Positions 34,806 to 42,133 of a stretch of DNA of 64,000 bases are shown one piece after another; the stretch's first letter is position 1, and each line of letters starts with the position of its first letter. The notes below the pieces were generated by a model that was not told the DNA's origin, searched no databases, and saw only the letters and a program-made list of their open reading frames with translations. Both the position numbers and the translations under genes were made by a program. Source of the stretch: Paramagnetospirillum magneticum AMB-1 (GTDB lineage: Bacteria; Pseudomonadota; Alphaproteobacteria; Rhodospirillales; Magnetospirillaceae); assembly GCF_000009985.1 (NCBI RefSeq), contig NC_007626.1, positions 2,016,001 to 2,080,000 on the forward strand, written 5' to 3'.

Positions 34806-35732
34806 ATGCCTATTGCCCCCGCCGTCCACGCGCTCCCCCAGGCTCCACTGCAACGCCGGACCGCAACGAGTGAGACCGGCGTCGGCGCGGTTGCCTTCGG
34901 CGATTACCGCTATGACGCCGCGCCGATTCAGCGCAAGACGGTGATCCAGTACGGCAAGCTGCAGGACTTCACCTTTGCCTGGGGCAACAAGACCAAGGCG
35001 GAGCGGGCCAGCGGCGAGGTCGCCACCAGCATGCATGCCGAGCTGGACCCGCTTGATCCGGCCGTGGGAACCGATACCGGCGGCTCCGATGCTTTCGACA
35101 CCCTGTTCCAGGCCCTGCAGGCGCATACCTCGACCACCTGGGTGCGGGGCCATCTGCTCAATCACGACCTGGGTGGCCGGGCCATCTACAACAATCTGTT
35201 CCCCATCACCACGGCCGCCAATGGCGAGCACTATCAGGAGGTGGAGAAGAACGTCAAACACTGGGTCGGCGAGGGCTGCTCGGTCACCTATGACGTCGAT
35301 GCGGTCCAATCCGATGTCGGCGTGGGCAATCCCGACGGCGCCTTCGTCTGCGAGGCGGAAGTGACCAAGGATCCGCTCGCCAGCGGGCTGTCGGGAGAAA
35401 AAATCCGCAAGGTGATCGTCTCCCACGGCACCAACAAGGCCTCGACGGTGCGGACCTTCGAGAACAAGAACGACATGGACGTCGAGAAATATTCCGGGGT
35501 GCTTCACGGCAAGGGAAATACGGTCATGCGCGACGCCTATGGCTCTCTGAGCAAGGACCCCGCTTGGGAGCATGACAGCGGAAGCTCCGGCGTCAACAAC
35601 GTCTATATCACCAAGCCAAAGGATCTTGGTCGCATCAATTACGATAATTGGAGCATGGGCAAGGGCAAGAGCATTGCCGGACTTGATTACGACTATAACT
35701 TCAGCGTCCCGCAGTTTAAGAAATACTTCTAG
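34806..35732 (+). CDS. Putative eCIS cargo 2, DNA/RNA non-specific endonuclease-like
   Basis: This 308-residue protein has a loose Pro/Ala leader and the shared motif FGDYRYDAAPIQR at residues 31-43. Its toxin-like domain contains WVRGHLLNHDLGG (R114-G115-H116) followed by NNLFPITTAANGEHYQEVEK (N139, H142, E146). This order, RGH then N-L-x-P-x-T-x-x-x-N-x-x-H/Y-x-x-x-E, matches the Endonuclease_NS_2 type of beta-beta-alpha metal nucleases. The C-terminal ~120 residues are unlike anything I know. No immunity gene is evident beside it. It is 56 bases from a close paralogue, cargo 3. Confidence 0.72.
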   Translation: MPIAPAVHALPQAPLQRRTATSETGVGAVAFGDYRYDAAPIQRKTVIQYGKLQDFTFAWGNKTKAERASGEVATSMHAELDPLDPAVGTDTGGSDAFDTLFQALQAHTSTTWVRGHLLNHDLGGRAIYNNLFPITTAANGEHYQEVEKNVKHWVGEGCSVTYDVDAVQSDVGVGNPDGAFVCEAEVTKDPLASGLSGEKIRKVIVSHGTNKASTVRTFENKNDMDVEKYSGVLHGKGNTVMRDAYGSLSKDPAWEHDSGSSGVNNVYITKPKDLGRINYDNWSMGKGKSIAGLDYDYNFSVPQFKKYF

Positions 35733-35742
35733 GCGTCACCAC

Positions 35743-36834
35743 ATGGTTTCGGCTTTCGCCTCGCCCCTCTGCCCCTCCCGCACCGCCCCCGGGCCGGCGT
35801 GGCCGGTTCCCGCCGCCCCGGCCCTTGGCCTGACGCGGGGCTTTGGCGGCTACCGCTATGGCGCGGCGCCCATACAACGGGTCACTACCATCCAGTATGG
35901 TCCGTTGCAGAATTTTACCTACAGATGGAGCCCGGCGCTGGCCGACAGCGTGACCGCGCAGGTGGGGTCGCGGATGCATGCCGAACTGGACCCCGCCAAT
36001 CCCCCGCCCCAGGGGAGCGACACCAACAGCTCGACCGCCTTTGACCCCCTGTTCCGGGCTTTGAAGGACCATCCCACCCCGGGAACCGGAACCACCAACT
36101 GGGTTCGCGGACATCTGCTCAACCACGATCTGGGCGGGACGGCCAATTTCAGCAACCTGTTCCCCCTCACCGGCAACGCCAACGGCGAACACAAGGACGA
36201 GGTGGAACTGCCGATCAAGCACTGGATCGACCAGGGGGCGGAGGTCACCTATGACGTCCAGGCGGTTCAGGAGCAGCCGGCCACCGGCAGTCCCGACGGC
36301 GCCTTCATCTGCTCGGCCAATGTCACCCAGGCCAATGGGTCGGGGCTGGGGGGCAAGGCCATCCGCAAGGTGATCTATTCCCACGGCAAGGACCGGGCCA
36401 ATACCACCCGAGAGTTCAATGGCGCCCCGGATCAGGCCCCGAATCTCTACAGTGGCGTCCAGATCGGCGCGGGCAACAATACCTTTCGAAATGATCCTCA
36501 TGGCCATGGGTGGGGCCATCGGCACGGCAACATGGCCGACAATGCCGCAATCGCCGCCACCGCCCTGGCCGACATCGATACCAGCACCTGGGACAATGGC
36601 GGCAATCAGGTCGTCGGCAGCGGCCTGACCTATGGCGCCAATTTCGGCCAGGCTCAACTGGATGCCTTCCGTGGCATCGGAGGCCAGGCTCAACCGAATG
36701 GCGGGGGAGGGATGAGCACCGCCATGAAGATCCTTCTGGCCCTGATCACCGTCCTGGGAGCCGGCGCCGTGTTCCTGCTGTTGAAGAGCCTCGGCGGCTC
36801 TGGAGACGCCGAGGCGGGGAACCTCGATCTATGA
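35743..36834 (+). CDS. Putative eCIS cargo 3, nuclease-like with C-terminal membrane helix
   Basis: This 363-residue paralogue of cargo 2 shares the motif FGGYRYGAAPIQR (residues 34-46), the adjoining TIQYGPLQNFTY, WVRGHLLNHDLGG (RGH at 122-124), NLFPLTGNANGEHKDEVE and TYDVQAVQ. Unlike cargo 2 it ends with a Gly-rich linker and a hydrophobic helix at about residues 328-347 (ILLALITVLGAGAVFLLLKS) followed by an acidic tail. The start at 35743 follows the previous stop by 10 bases; an earlier in-frame start at 35572 lies inside cargo 2 and lacks the leader pattern. Its stop overlaps the next start (ATGA). Confidence 0.75.
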   Translation: MVSAFASPLCPSRTAPGPAWPVPAAPALGLTRGFGGYRYGAAPIQRVTTIQYGPLQNFTYRWSPALADSVTAQVGSRMHAELDPANPPPQGSDTNSSTAFDPLFRALKDHPTPGTGTTNWVRGHLLNHDLGGTANFSNLFPLTGNANGEHKDEVELPIKHWIDQGAEVTYDVQAVQEQPATGSPDGAFICSANVTQANGSGLGGKAIRKVIYSHGKDRANTTREFNGAPDQAPNLYSGVQIGAGNNTFRNDPHGHGWGHRHGNMADNAAIAATALADIDTSTWDNGGNQVVGSGLTYGANFGQAQLDAFRGIGGQAQPNGGGGMSTAMKILLALITVLGAGAVFLLLKSLGGSGDAEAGNLDL

Positions 36835-37307
36835 CCCTGAAACACGCCCCCGGCCCCGATCGTTCCGCCGAAGCGCAGCTCCAGGCCTCCGCGTCTCCAG
36901 CCCCCGCTCTGGCGGTTCCCTTCTCGCCGCGCCTGCACTACGCGTCCAGTCCGCTGCAGCGCCGCGCCGACCGCAATGGCATCTCGGCGCGGGAGAATGC
37001 CGCCATCCACCATCTGTCCGGCGGCCAGGTGAATCTGCATGCCATGGGAGCCAGCATCCAGCGGGTCTCGGGCGACGATCCCCGGCTGACCGCCGTCGGG
37101 GCCAGGTCCTACGCCCAGGGCAGCCACGCCCTGATCAGCAGCGACCGTGACCGTGGACATGAATTGTGGCACATGGCTCAGCAGGCCATGGGACAGGTGA
37201 CGGCGAACGCCTCGGTGGGCGGGCAGCCCCTCAACACCCAGGACCATCTGGAGCGCGATGCCGACCGCATGAGCGCGCACATCGCCGCATTCAGCGGAGC
37301 TGATTGA
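36831..37307 (+). CDS. DUF4157-like eCIS cargo or accessory protein
   Basis: This 158-residue protein has a Pro/Ala leader, a YRY-motif-like stretch (LHYASSPLQRR, residues ~36-46) and a DUF4157-type core: YAQGSHALISSDRDRGHELW with HELWH as a HExxH metal motif, then HMAQQAMGQVTANASVGGQP and LNTQDHLERDADRMSAHIAA. DUF4157 is commonly found in eCIS cargo proteins, usually N-terminal to a toxin domain. Here the protein ends right after it, so it may be a stand-alone carrier or protease, or a truncated effector: an IS fragment begins 52 bases downstream. Confidence 0.8.
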   Translation: MTLKHAPGPDRSAEAQLQASASPAPALAVPFSPRLHYASSPLQRRADRNGISARENAAIHHLSGGQVNLHAMGASIQRVSGDDPRLTAVGARSYAQGSHALISSDRDRGHELWHMAQQAMGQVTANASVGGQPLNTQDHLERDADRMSAHIAAFSGAD

Positions 37308-37358
37308 CCGTCGGTAACCCGCCGCATCAGGGCTAGGTTCTTCTCCGTCTCGCCCTGA

Positions 37359-37455
37359 TTCCTGCGCTTCGACATCTCTGATCTCCTCGTCGTTGGGGAT
37401 CAGCAAACATAAGTTCGTAGCTTCCACCAGTGTCCGATTTCCGGGGAGTAGCTCA
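37359..37455 (-). mobile_element. Remnant of IS3-family left end (same IS as 54800-56066)
   Basis: On the minus strand these 97 bases match the first 97 of the complete IS at 54800 with only a few mismatches. They include the terminal TGAGCTACTCCCC and the first codons of orfA (MSKRR), after which similarity stops. The remnant is inverted relative to the complete copy. It marks the right edge of the eCIS island. Confidence 0.9.
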
Positions 37456-37610
37456 GAGTGATTTGGCTCCTGACCCGCCTCAGCCCCCTGAAGCGCTTGC
37501 CGCACATAAGCGTTTCATAAACGTCTTTCCCAGAACTCCGTCTCGAATTTTGATGGCCTTCGGCGCGATGGTTGGATCAGTCAATCCCTCCCTCGCTCCG
37601 GAGACCGGTC
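37456..37610 (+). promoter_or_regulatory. Upstream region of the kdp operon
   Basis: This 155-base stretch between the IS fragment and the first small kdp gene must hold the kdp promoter. A perfect CGTTT-CAT-AAACG inverted repeat lies at 37511-37523. I could not assign -10/-35 boxes or a KdpE box with confidence. Confidence 0.4.
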
Positions 37611-37694
37611 ATGGTCGAGTTCCTGTTCATCGCCGCCAATCTGTCCATGTTCGGGGTGCTGCACCTGCTGGTGCGGGCCTGCGAGCGCATGTGA
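37611..37694 (+). CDS. Small membrane peptide preceding kdpF
   Basis: A 27-residue reading frame, MVEFLFIAANLSMFGVLHLL followed by VRACERM, forms one membrane helix with a basic C-terminus. It lies 11 bases before kdpF and has GGAG-type bases upstream (CCGGAGACCGGTC). Similar small hydrophobic frames ending in VRA-x-(D/E)R occur before kdpF in other alphaproteobacteria, from memory. It may stabilise the Kdp complex like KdpF. Confidence 0.55.
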   Translation: MVEFLFIAANLSMFGVLHLLVRACERM

Positions 37695-37705
37695 CGGAGG
37701 CATCC

Positions 37706-37807
37706 ATGCACGGCAACGACCTTCTAGGCTATCTTATCGGTGTCGTCATGGTGTTCGGCCTGGCCGGCTACCTGGCCTATGTGCTGACTCGTCCCGACAA
37801 GTTCTAG
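37706..37807 (+). CDS. kdpF: KdpF, small subunit of the Kdp potassium pump
   Basis: A 33-residue single-helix protein (DLLGYLIGVVMVFGLAGYLA then YVLTRPDKF) with the typical KdpF end, a short basic tail LTRPDKF. It stabilises the KdpFABC complex in the inner membrane. Ribosome site GGAGG lies 8 bases upstream and kdpA begins 11 bases downstream. Confidence 0.9.
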   Translation: MHGNDLLGYLIGVVMVFGLAGYLAYVLTRPDKF

Positions 37808-37818
37808 GATTTTCGGCC

Positions 37819-39489
37819 ATGGATGCGCACGGCGTTCTCCAGTTCCTGCTGTTTCTCGCCCTGGTTTTGGCGTTGACGCCGATCCTGGGCCGTTTCATGA
37901 CTTGGCTGTTCCAGGCGCCCGTGGGGCGGGTTGAGGACGGCTTCTACCGCCTGCTCGGCATCGACCCCACCCGGGAGCAGGGCTGGGCGGCCTATGCCGT
38001 GTCGCTGCTGATCTTCCATTTGCTGGCAGTCTTCGGCCTCTACGCCCTCCAGCGCTTCCAGGGAATGCTGCCGCTCAATCCCGCCGGCCAGGGGGCGGTG
38101 CCGCCGGACCTAGCTTTCAATACCGCCATCAGCTTCGCCACCAACACCAACTGGCAGAATTACGGTGGCGAGAGCACTATGAGCCATCTCACCCAGATGG
38201 CCGGGCTGACCGTCCACAACTTCCTGTCAGCGGCGGCGGGTATCGCGGTGGCGGTGGCGCTGATGCGCGGCTTCGCTCGCCACTCCACCCGCACTGTGGG
38301 TAATTTCTACGTGGACATCACCCGGGTCACCCTCGGTCTGCTGCTGCCTCTTTGCCTGGTGGGCGCCCTGGTGCTGGTGGGCCAAGGCGTGCCGCAGAAC
38401 TTCGACGCCCCGGTGACCGTTACCACCCTGGAAGGCGTTTCCCAGGTCATCGCCCAGGGGCCGGTGGCCAGCCAGATGATGATCAAGCACCTGGGCACCA
38501 ATGGCGGCGGCTTCTTCAACGCCAACGCCGCGCATCCCTACGAGAACCCCAACGCCTTGGTGAATCTGATCCACATGCTGGCGATCTTCGCCATCGGCGC
38601 GGCGCTGACCAACACCTTCGGCCGCATGGCCGGCGACCGGCGCCAGGGCTGGGCGCTGCTGGGCGCCATGGCGGCGCTGTTCCTGGCCGGGCTGGGGGCC
38701 GCCTGGTGGGCCGAGGCCCAGGGCAATCCGGTGCTGGGCGGCATTGCCAACATGGAAGGCAAGGAGGTGCGGTTGGGCGTTGCCGCCTCGATGCTGTTTG
38801 CCGTCGTCACAACCGTCACCTCGTGCGGCGCGGTCAACGCCATGCACGATTCGCTGCTGCCGCTGGCCGGTATGATCCCCATGGTGAACATGCTGCTGGG
38901 CGAGGTGGTTGTGGGCGGCGTCGGTTCAGGCCTCTACGGCATGGTGGTGTTCGCCCTGCTCACCGTCTTCATCGCCGGATTGATGGTCGGGCGGACCCCG
39001 GAATACCTGGGCAAGAAGATCGAAGCCCGCGAGATCAAGCTGGCGGTGATCGCCATCCTGGCGACGCCGGTGGCAGTGCTGGGGATCGGCGGGTTGGCCA
39101 TCACCCTGCCCATGGGCCAGGCGGGCATCGCCGCCGCCGGGCCCCACGGGCTGTCGGAAGTGCTCTACGCCTTCGCCTCGGCCGGCAACAACAACGGCTC
39201 GGCCTTCGGCGGGCTGTCGGGCAACACGATCTTCTACAACGCCACCATGGCCGCTGCCATGATGATCGGGCGCTTCGTCGTCATGATCCCGGTGCTGGCC
39301 ATTGCCGGCGCACTGGCCGCCAAGATGGCGGTGCCCGCCTCGGCCGGCACCTTTCCCACCCATGGGTGGCTGTTTGTCGTCCTGCTGGTCGGCATCGTCC
39401 TGGTGGTGGGCGGGCTGACCTACTTCCCCGTCCTCGTCCTCGGCCCGGTGGTCGAGCATCTGGCGCTTAGCGCCGGTATCCTGTTCTAG
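37819..39489 (+). CDS. kdpA: KdpA, potassium-binding channel-like subunit
   Basis: This 556-residue protein is full length for KdpA. It shows the four degenerate channel-like selectivity segments: NTAISFATNTNWQNYGGEST, HLGTNGGGFFNANAAHPYEN, TSCGAVNAMHD and YAFASAGNNNGSAFGGLSGN. It also has the N-terminal PVGRVEDGFYRLLGIDPTRE motif. It is the potassium-selective subunit of the high-affinity P-type pump and works with the ATPase KdpB encoded 8 bases downstream. Confidence 0.98.
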   Translation: MDAHGVLQFLLFLALVLALTPILGRFMTWLFQAPVGRVEDGFYRLLGIDPTREQGWAAYAVSLLIFHLLAVFGLYALQRFQGMLPLNPAGQGAVPPDLAFNTAISFATNTNWQNYGGESTMSHLTQMAGLTVHNFLSAAAGIAVAVALMRGFARHSTRTVGNFYVDITRVTLGLLLPLCLVGALVLVGQGVPQNFDAPVTVTTLEGVSQVIAQGPVASQMMIKHLGTNGGGFFNANAAHPYENPNALVNLIHMLAIFAIGAALTNTFGRMAGDRRQGWALLGAMAALFLAGLGAAWWAEAQGNPVLGGIANMEGKEVRLGVAASMLFAVVTTVTSCGAVNAMHDSLLPLAGMIPMVNMLLGEVVVGGVGSGLYGMVVFALLTVFIAGLMVGRTPEYLGKKIEAREIKLAVIAILATPVAVLGIGGLAITLPMGQAGIAAAGPHGLSEVLYAFASAGNNNGSAFGGLSGNTIFYNATMAAAMMIGRFVVMIPVLAIAGALAAKMAVPASAGTFPTHGWLFVVLLVGIVLVVGGLTYFPVLVLGPVVEHLALSAGILF

Positions 39490-39497
39490 AGGCCCTC

Positions 39498-41528
39498 ATG
39501 AGCATCCATCGTCCGCAAGCGCTGTCACTGTTCGACGGCCCCATCCTGGCCCAGGCGGCCAGGGGGGCCCTGGTCAAGCTGGACCCGCGCCGGCTGGTGC
39601 GCAACCCCATCATGTTCACCACCGCTCTGGTTTCGCTGGCCGCCACCGTGCTGACGCTGCGCGACATCGCCGTCGGAGCCTCGGCGGGGATTACCGTCCA
39701 AATCTGCGTCTGGCTGTGGTTTACCGTGCTATTCGCCAATTTCGCCGAGGCCATCGCCGAGGGGCGCGGTAAGGCCCAGGCGGCCAGCCTGCGGCGGAGC
39801 AAGTCCGAGGCGGTGGCCCGTAGGGTGGCCGACCTCGCCGGGACTAGCCCGGCCACCGTCCCCGCTGCCAGCCTGAGGGCCGGCGATCTGGTCCTGTGCG
39901 AGGCGGGCGACGTCATTCCCGGCGACGGCGATGTCGAAGCCGGCATCGCCACCGTGGACGAAAGCGCCATCACCGGCGAATCCGCCCCGGTGATTCGGGA
40001 ATCGGGTGGCGATCGCTCGGCGGTGACGGGCGGCACCCGCGTGGTATCCGACCGCATCATGGTGCGTATCACCGCCAATCCGGGCGAAACCTTCCTGGAC
40101 CGCATGATCGCTCTGGTCGAGGGCGCCAAGCGGCAGAAGACCCCCAACGAGATCGCCCTTTCCATTCTGCTGGTGGGTATGACGCTGATCTTCCTGGTGG
40201 TGGTGGCCAGCCTACCGGCCTGGGCCTCGTGGTCGGGGACGGCGATTCCCATGGTGTTCCTGATCGCCCTGTTCATCACGCTCATTCCCACCACCATCGG
40301 CGGCCTGCTGTCGGCCATTGGCATCGCCGGCATGGACCGGCTGGTAAAGTTCAACGTCATCGCCAAGTCGGGCCGTGCCGTCGAGGCTGCGGGCGACATC
40401 GACGTGCTGCTGCTGGACAAGACCGGCACCATCACCCTGGGGGCGCGGCAAGCGTCCGAGTTCCTGCCGCTTGCCGGTACTTCCGAGCGCGACCTGGCCG
40501 AAGCTGCCTTCCTGTCCTCGCTGGCCGACGACACCCCCGAGGGCAAGTCCATCGTCGCCCTGGCCCGGATGCGCTTCGGCTTCAATGATCCCGTCGCCGC
40601 CATGAAGTTCGTGCCCTTCTCGGCCCAGACCCGCATGAGCGGGGTGGACGCGGGGGGAGACAGCATCCGCAAGGGGGCCTCCGACGCCATTCTCCGCCAT
40701 GTGGCCGACGCCGCCCCGCGCGAACTGATGCCTGTGGTAGAGAAGGTGGCCAAGGCCGGCGGCACGCCCCTGGTGGTGGCCAGGAACGGCCGGGCGCTCG
40801 GCGTCATCCATTTGAAGGACATCGTCAAGCCGGGCATCCGCGAACGTTTCGCCACGCTCCGCGCCATGGGCATCCGCACGGTGATGATCACCGGCGACAA
40901 TCCGCTGACCGCGGCGGCCATCGCCGCCGAGGCCGGAGTGGACGACTTTCTGGCCGAGGCGACGCCCGAGCGCAAGCTGGAGCTGATCCGCGACTACCAG
41001 CGGGGCGGGCGTCTGGTGGCCATGTGCGGCGACGGCTCCAACGACGCTCCCGCCTTGGCCCAGGCCGATGTGGGCGTGGCCATGAACACCGGTACCCAGG
41101 CGGCGCGCGAGGCCGGCAACATGGTCGATCTGGAAAGCGATCCCACTAAGCTGATCGAGATCGTCATGATCGGCAAGCAACTGCTGATGAGCCGGGGAGC
41201 GCTCACCACCTTTTCCATCGCCAACGACGTGGCCAAGTACTTCGCCATTATCCCGGCGCTGTTCCTGGTCTCCTATCCCCAGCTTCAGGCGCTGAATGTC
41301 ATGGGACTGGCCAGTCCGCAAAGCGCCATCCTGTCGGCCATCATCTTCAACGCCTTGATCATCGTTACCCTGATTCCCCTGGCGCTCAGGGGCGTTCAGT
41401 ACCGTCCCGCCGACGCCGGGACGCTGTTGAAGCGCAACTTGGCTGTCTATGGCCTGGGCGGCCTCTTGGCCCCCTTTGCCGGGATCAAGCTGATCGACAT
41501 GGCGGTGGCCGCCTTAGGCCTCGCCTGA
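39498..41528 (+). CDS. kdpB: KdpB, P-type ATPase subunit
   Basis: This 676-residue P-type ATPase has all catalytic motifs: the actuator loop ITGESAPVIRESGGDRSAVT, the phosphorylation site LLLDKTGTITLGARQ, the nucleotide-binding KGASDAI and the hinge MCGDGSNDAPALAQADVGVA. The N-terminus (NPIMFTTALVSLAATVLTLR) and late membrane helices fit KdpB. It hydrolyses ATP to drive potassium through KdpA. Confidence 0.98.
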   Translation: MSIHRPQALSLFDGPILAQAARGALVKLDPRRLVRNPIMFTTALVSLAATVLTLRDIAVGASAGITVQICVWLWFTVLFANFAEAIAEGRGKAQAASLRRSKSEAVARRVADLAGTSPATVPAASLRAGDLVLCEAGDVIPGDGDVEAGIATVDESAITGESAPVIRESGGDRSAVTGGTRVVSDRIMVRITANPGETFLDRMIALVEGAKRQKTPNEIALSILLVGMTLIFLVVVASLPAWASWSGTAIPMVFLIALFITLIPTTIGGLLSAIGIAGMDRLVKFNVIAKSGRAVEAAGDIDVLLLDKTGTITLGARQASEFLPLAGTSERDLAEAAFLSSLADDTPEGKSIVALARMRFGFNDPVAAMKFVPFSAQTRMSGVDAGGDSIRKGASDAILRHVADAAPRELMPVVEKVAKAGGTPLVVARNGRALGVIHLKDIVKPGIRERFATLRAMGIRTVMITGDNPLTAAAIAAEAGVDDFLAEATPERKLELIRDYQRGGRLVAMCGDGSNDAPALAQADVGVAMNTGTQAAREAGNMVDLESDPTKLIEIVMIGKQLLMSRGALTTFSIANDVAKYFAIIPALFLVSYPQLQALNVMGLASPQSAILSAIIFNALIIVTLIPLALRGVQYRPADAGTLLKRNLAVYGLGGLLAPFAGIKLIDMAVAALGLA

Positions 41529-41541
41529 CGGAGTGAAATCC

Positions 41542-42123
41542 ATGTGGAAAGACCTGCGTTCCTCCCTTGCCCTGCTGGCGGTGTTGACCGCCATCACCGG
41601 CTTCGCCTATCCCGGCGCGGTCACCGCCCTGGCCCATCTTGCCTTCCCCTGGCAGGCGCAGGGAAGCCTGATCGAGAAGGACGGCAAGGTAGTCGGCTCA
41701 GCGCTGATCGGCCAGAGCTTCACCTCGGCGGGCTATTTCTGGGGACGGCCTTCGGCCACCCCGAAGCAGCCTTACGACGCCGCCAATTCCGGGGCCAGCA
41801 ACCTCGCCCCCAGTGCCAAGGCCTTGGCCGATTCGGTGGCCGAGCGCAAGGCGGCGCTGCTGGATGCACATCCCGGACAGGCAGATCCGGTGCCGGCCGA
41901 CCTGCTGACCGCCTCGGCTTCGGGGCTCGACCCCCACATCACTCCGGCGGCGGCGGCCTGGCAGGTGAAAAGGGTGGCCAATGCCCGCCGCGCCCCCCAG
42001 GAGGAGGTCCGTGCCCTGGTCTCGCGCTTCACCGAAGACCGCGAGGCCGGAATCCTGGGAGAGCCCCGCATCAATGTGCTGAAACTGAACATGGCCCTGG
42101 ACGAGCGCTGGCCCATGAAGTGA
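41542..42123 (+). CDS. kdpC: KdpC, potassium pump accessory subunit
   Basis: This 193-residue protein has one N-terminal membrane helix (SLALLAVLTAITGFAYPGAV) and the KdpC core: IGQSFTSAGYFWGRPSATPK, YDAANSGASNLAPSAKAL, LTASASGLDPHITPAAAAWQ and a C-terminal GEPRINVLKLNMALDE. ATG 41542 has GGAG 9 bases upstream; GTG 41533 lies too close to it. Confidence 0.96.
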   Translation: MWKDLRSSLALLAVLTAITGFAYPGAVTALAHLAFPWQAQGSLIEKDGKVVGSALIGQSFTSAGYFWGRPSATPKQPYDAANSGASNLAPSAKALADSVAERKAALLDAHPGQADPVPADLLTASASGLDPHITPAAAAWQVKRVANARRAPQEEVRALVSRFTEDREAGILGEPRINVLKLNMALDERWPMK

Positions 42124-42133
42124 AGTGATCGGC

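Noticed and set aside
37430..37807. 125-codon frame ending with kdpF
   Set aside because: Only the last 33 codons, starting at 37706 with a good ribosome site, are KdpF; the upstream part crosses the IS remnant and promoter region.
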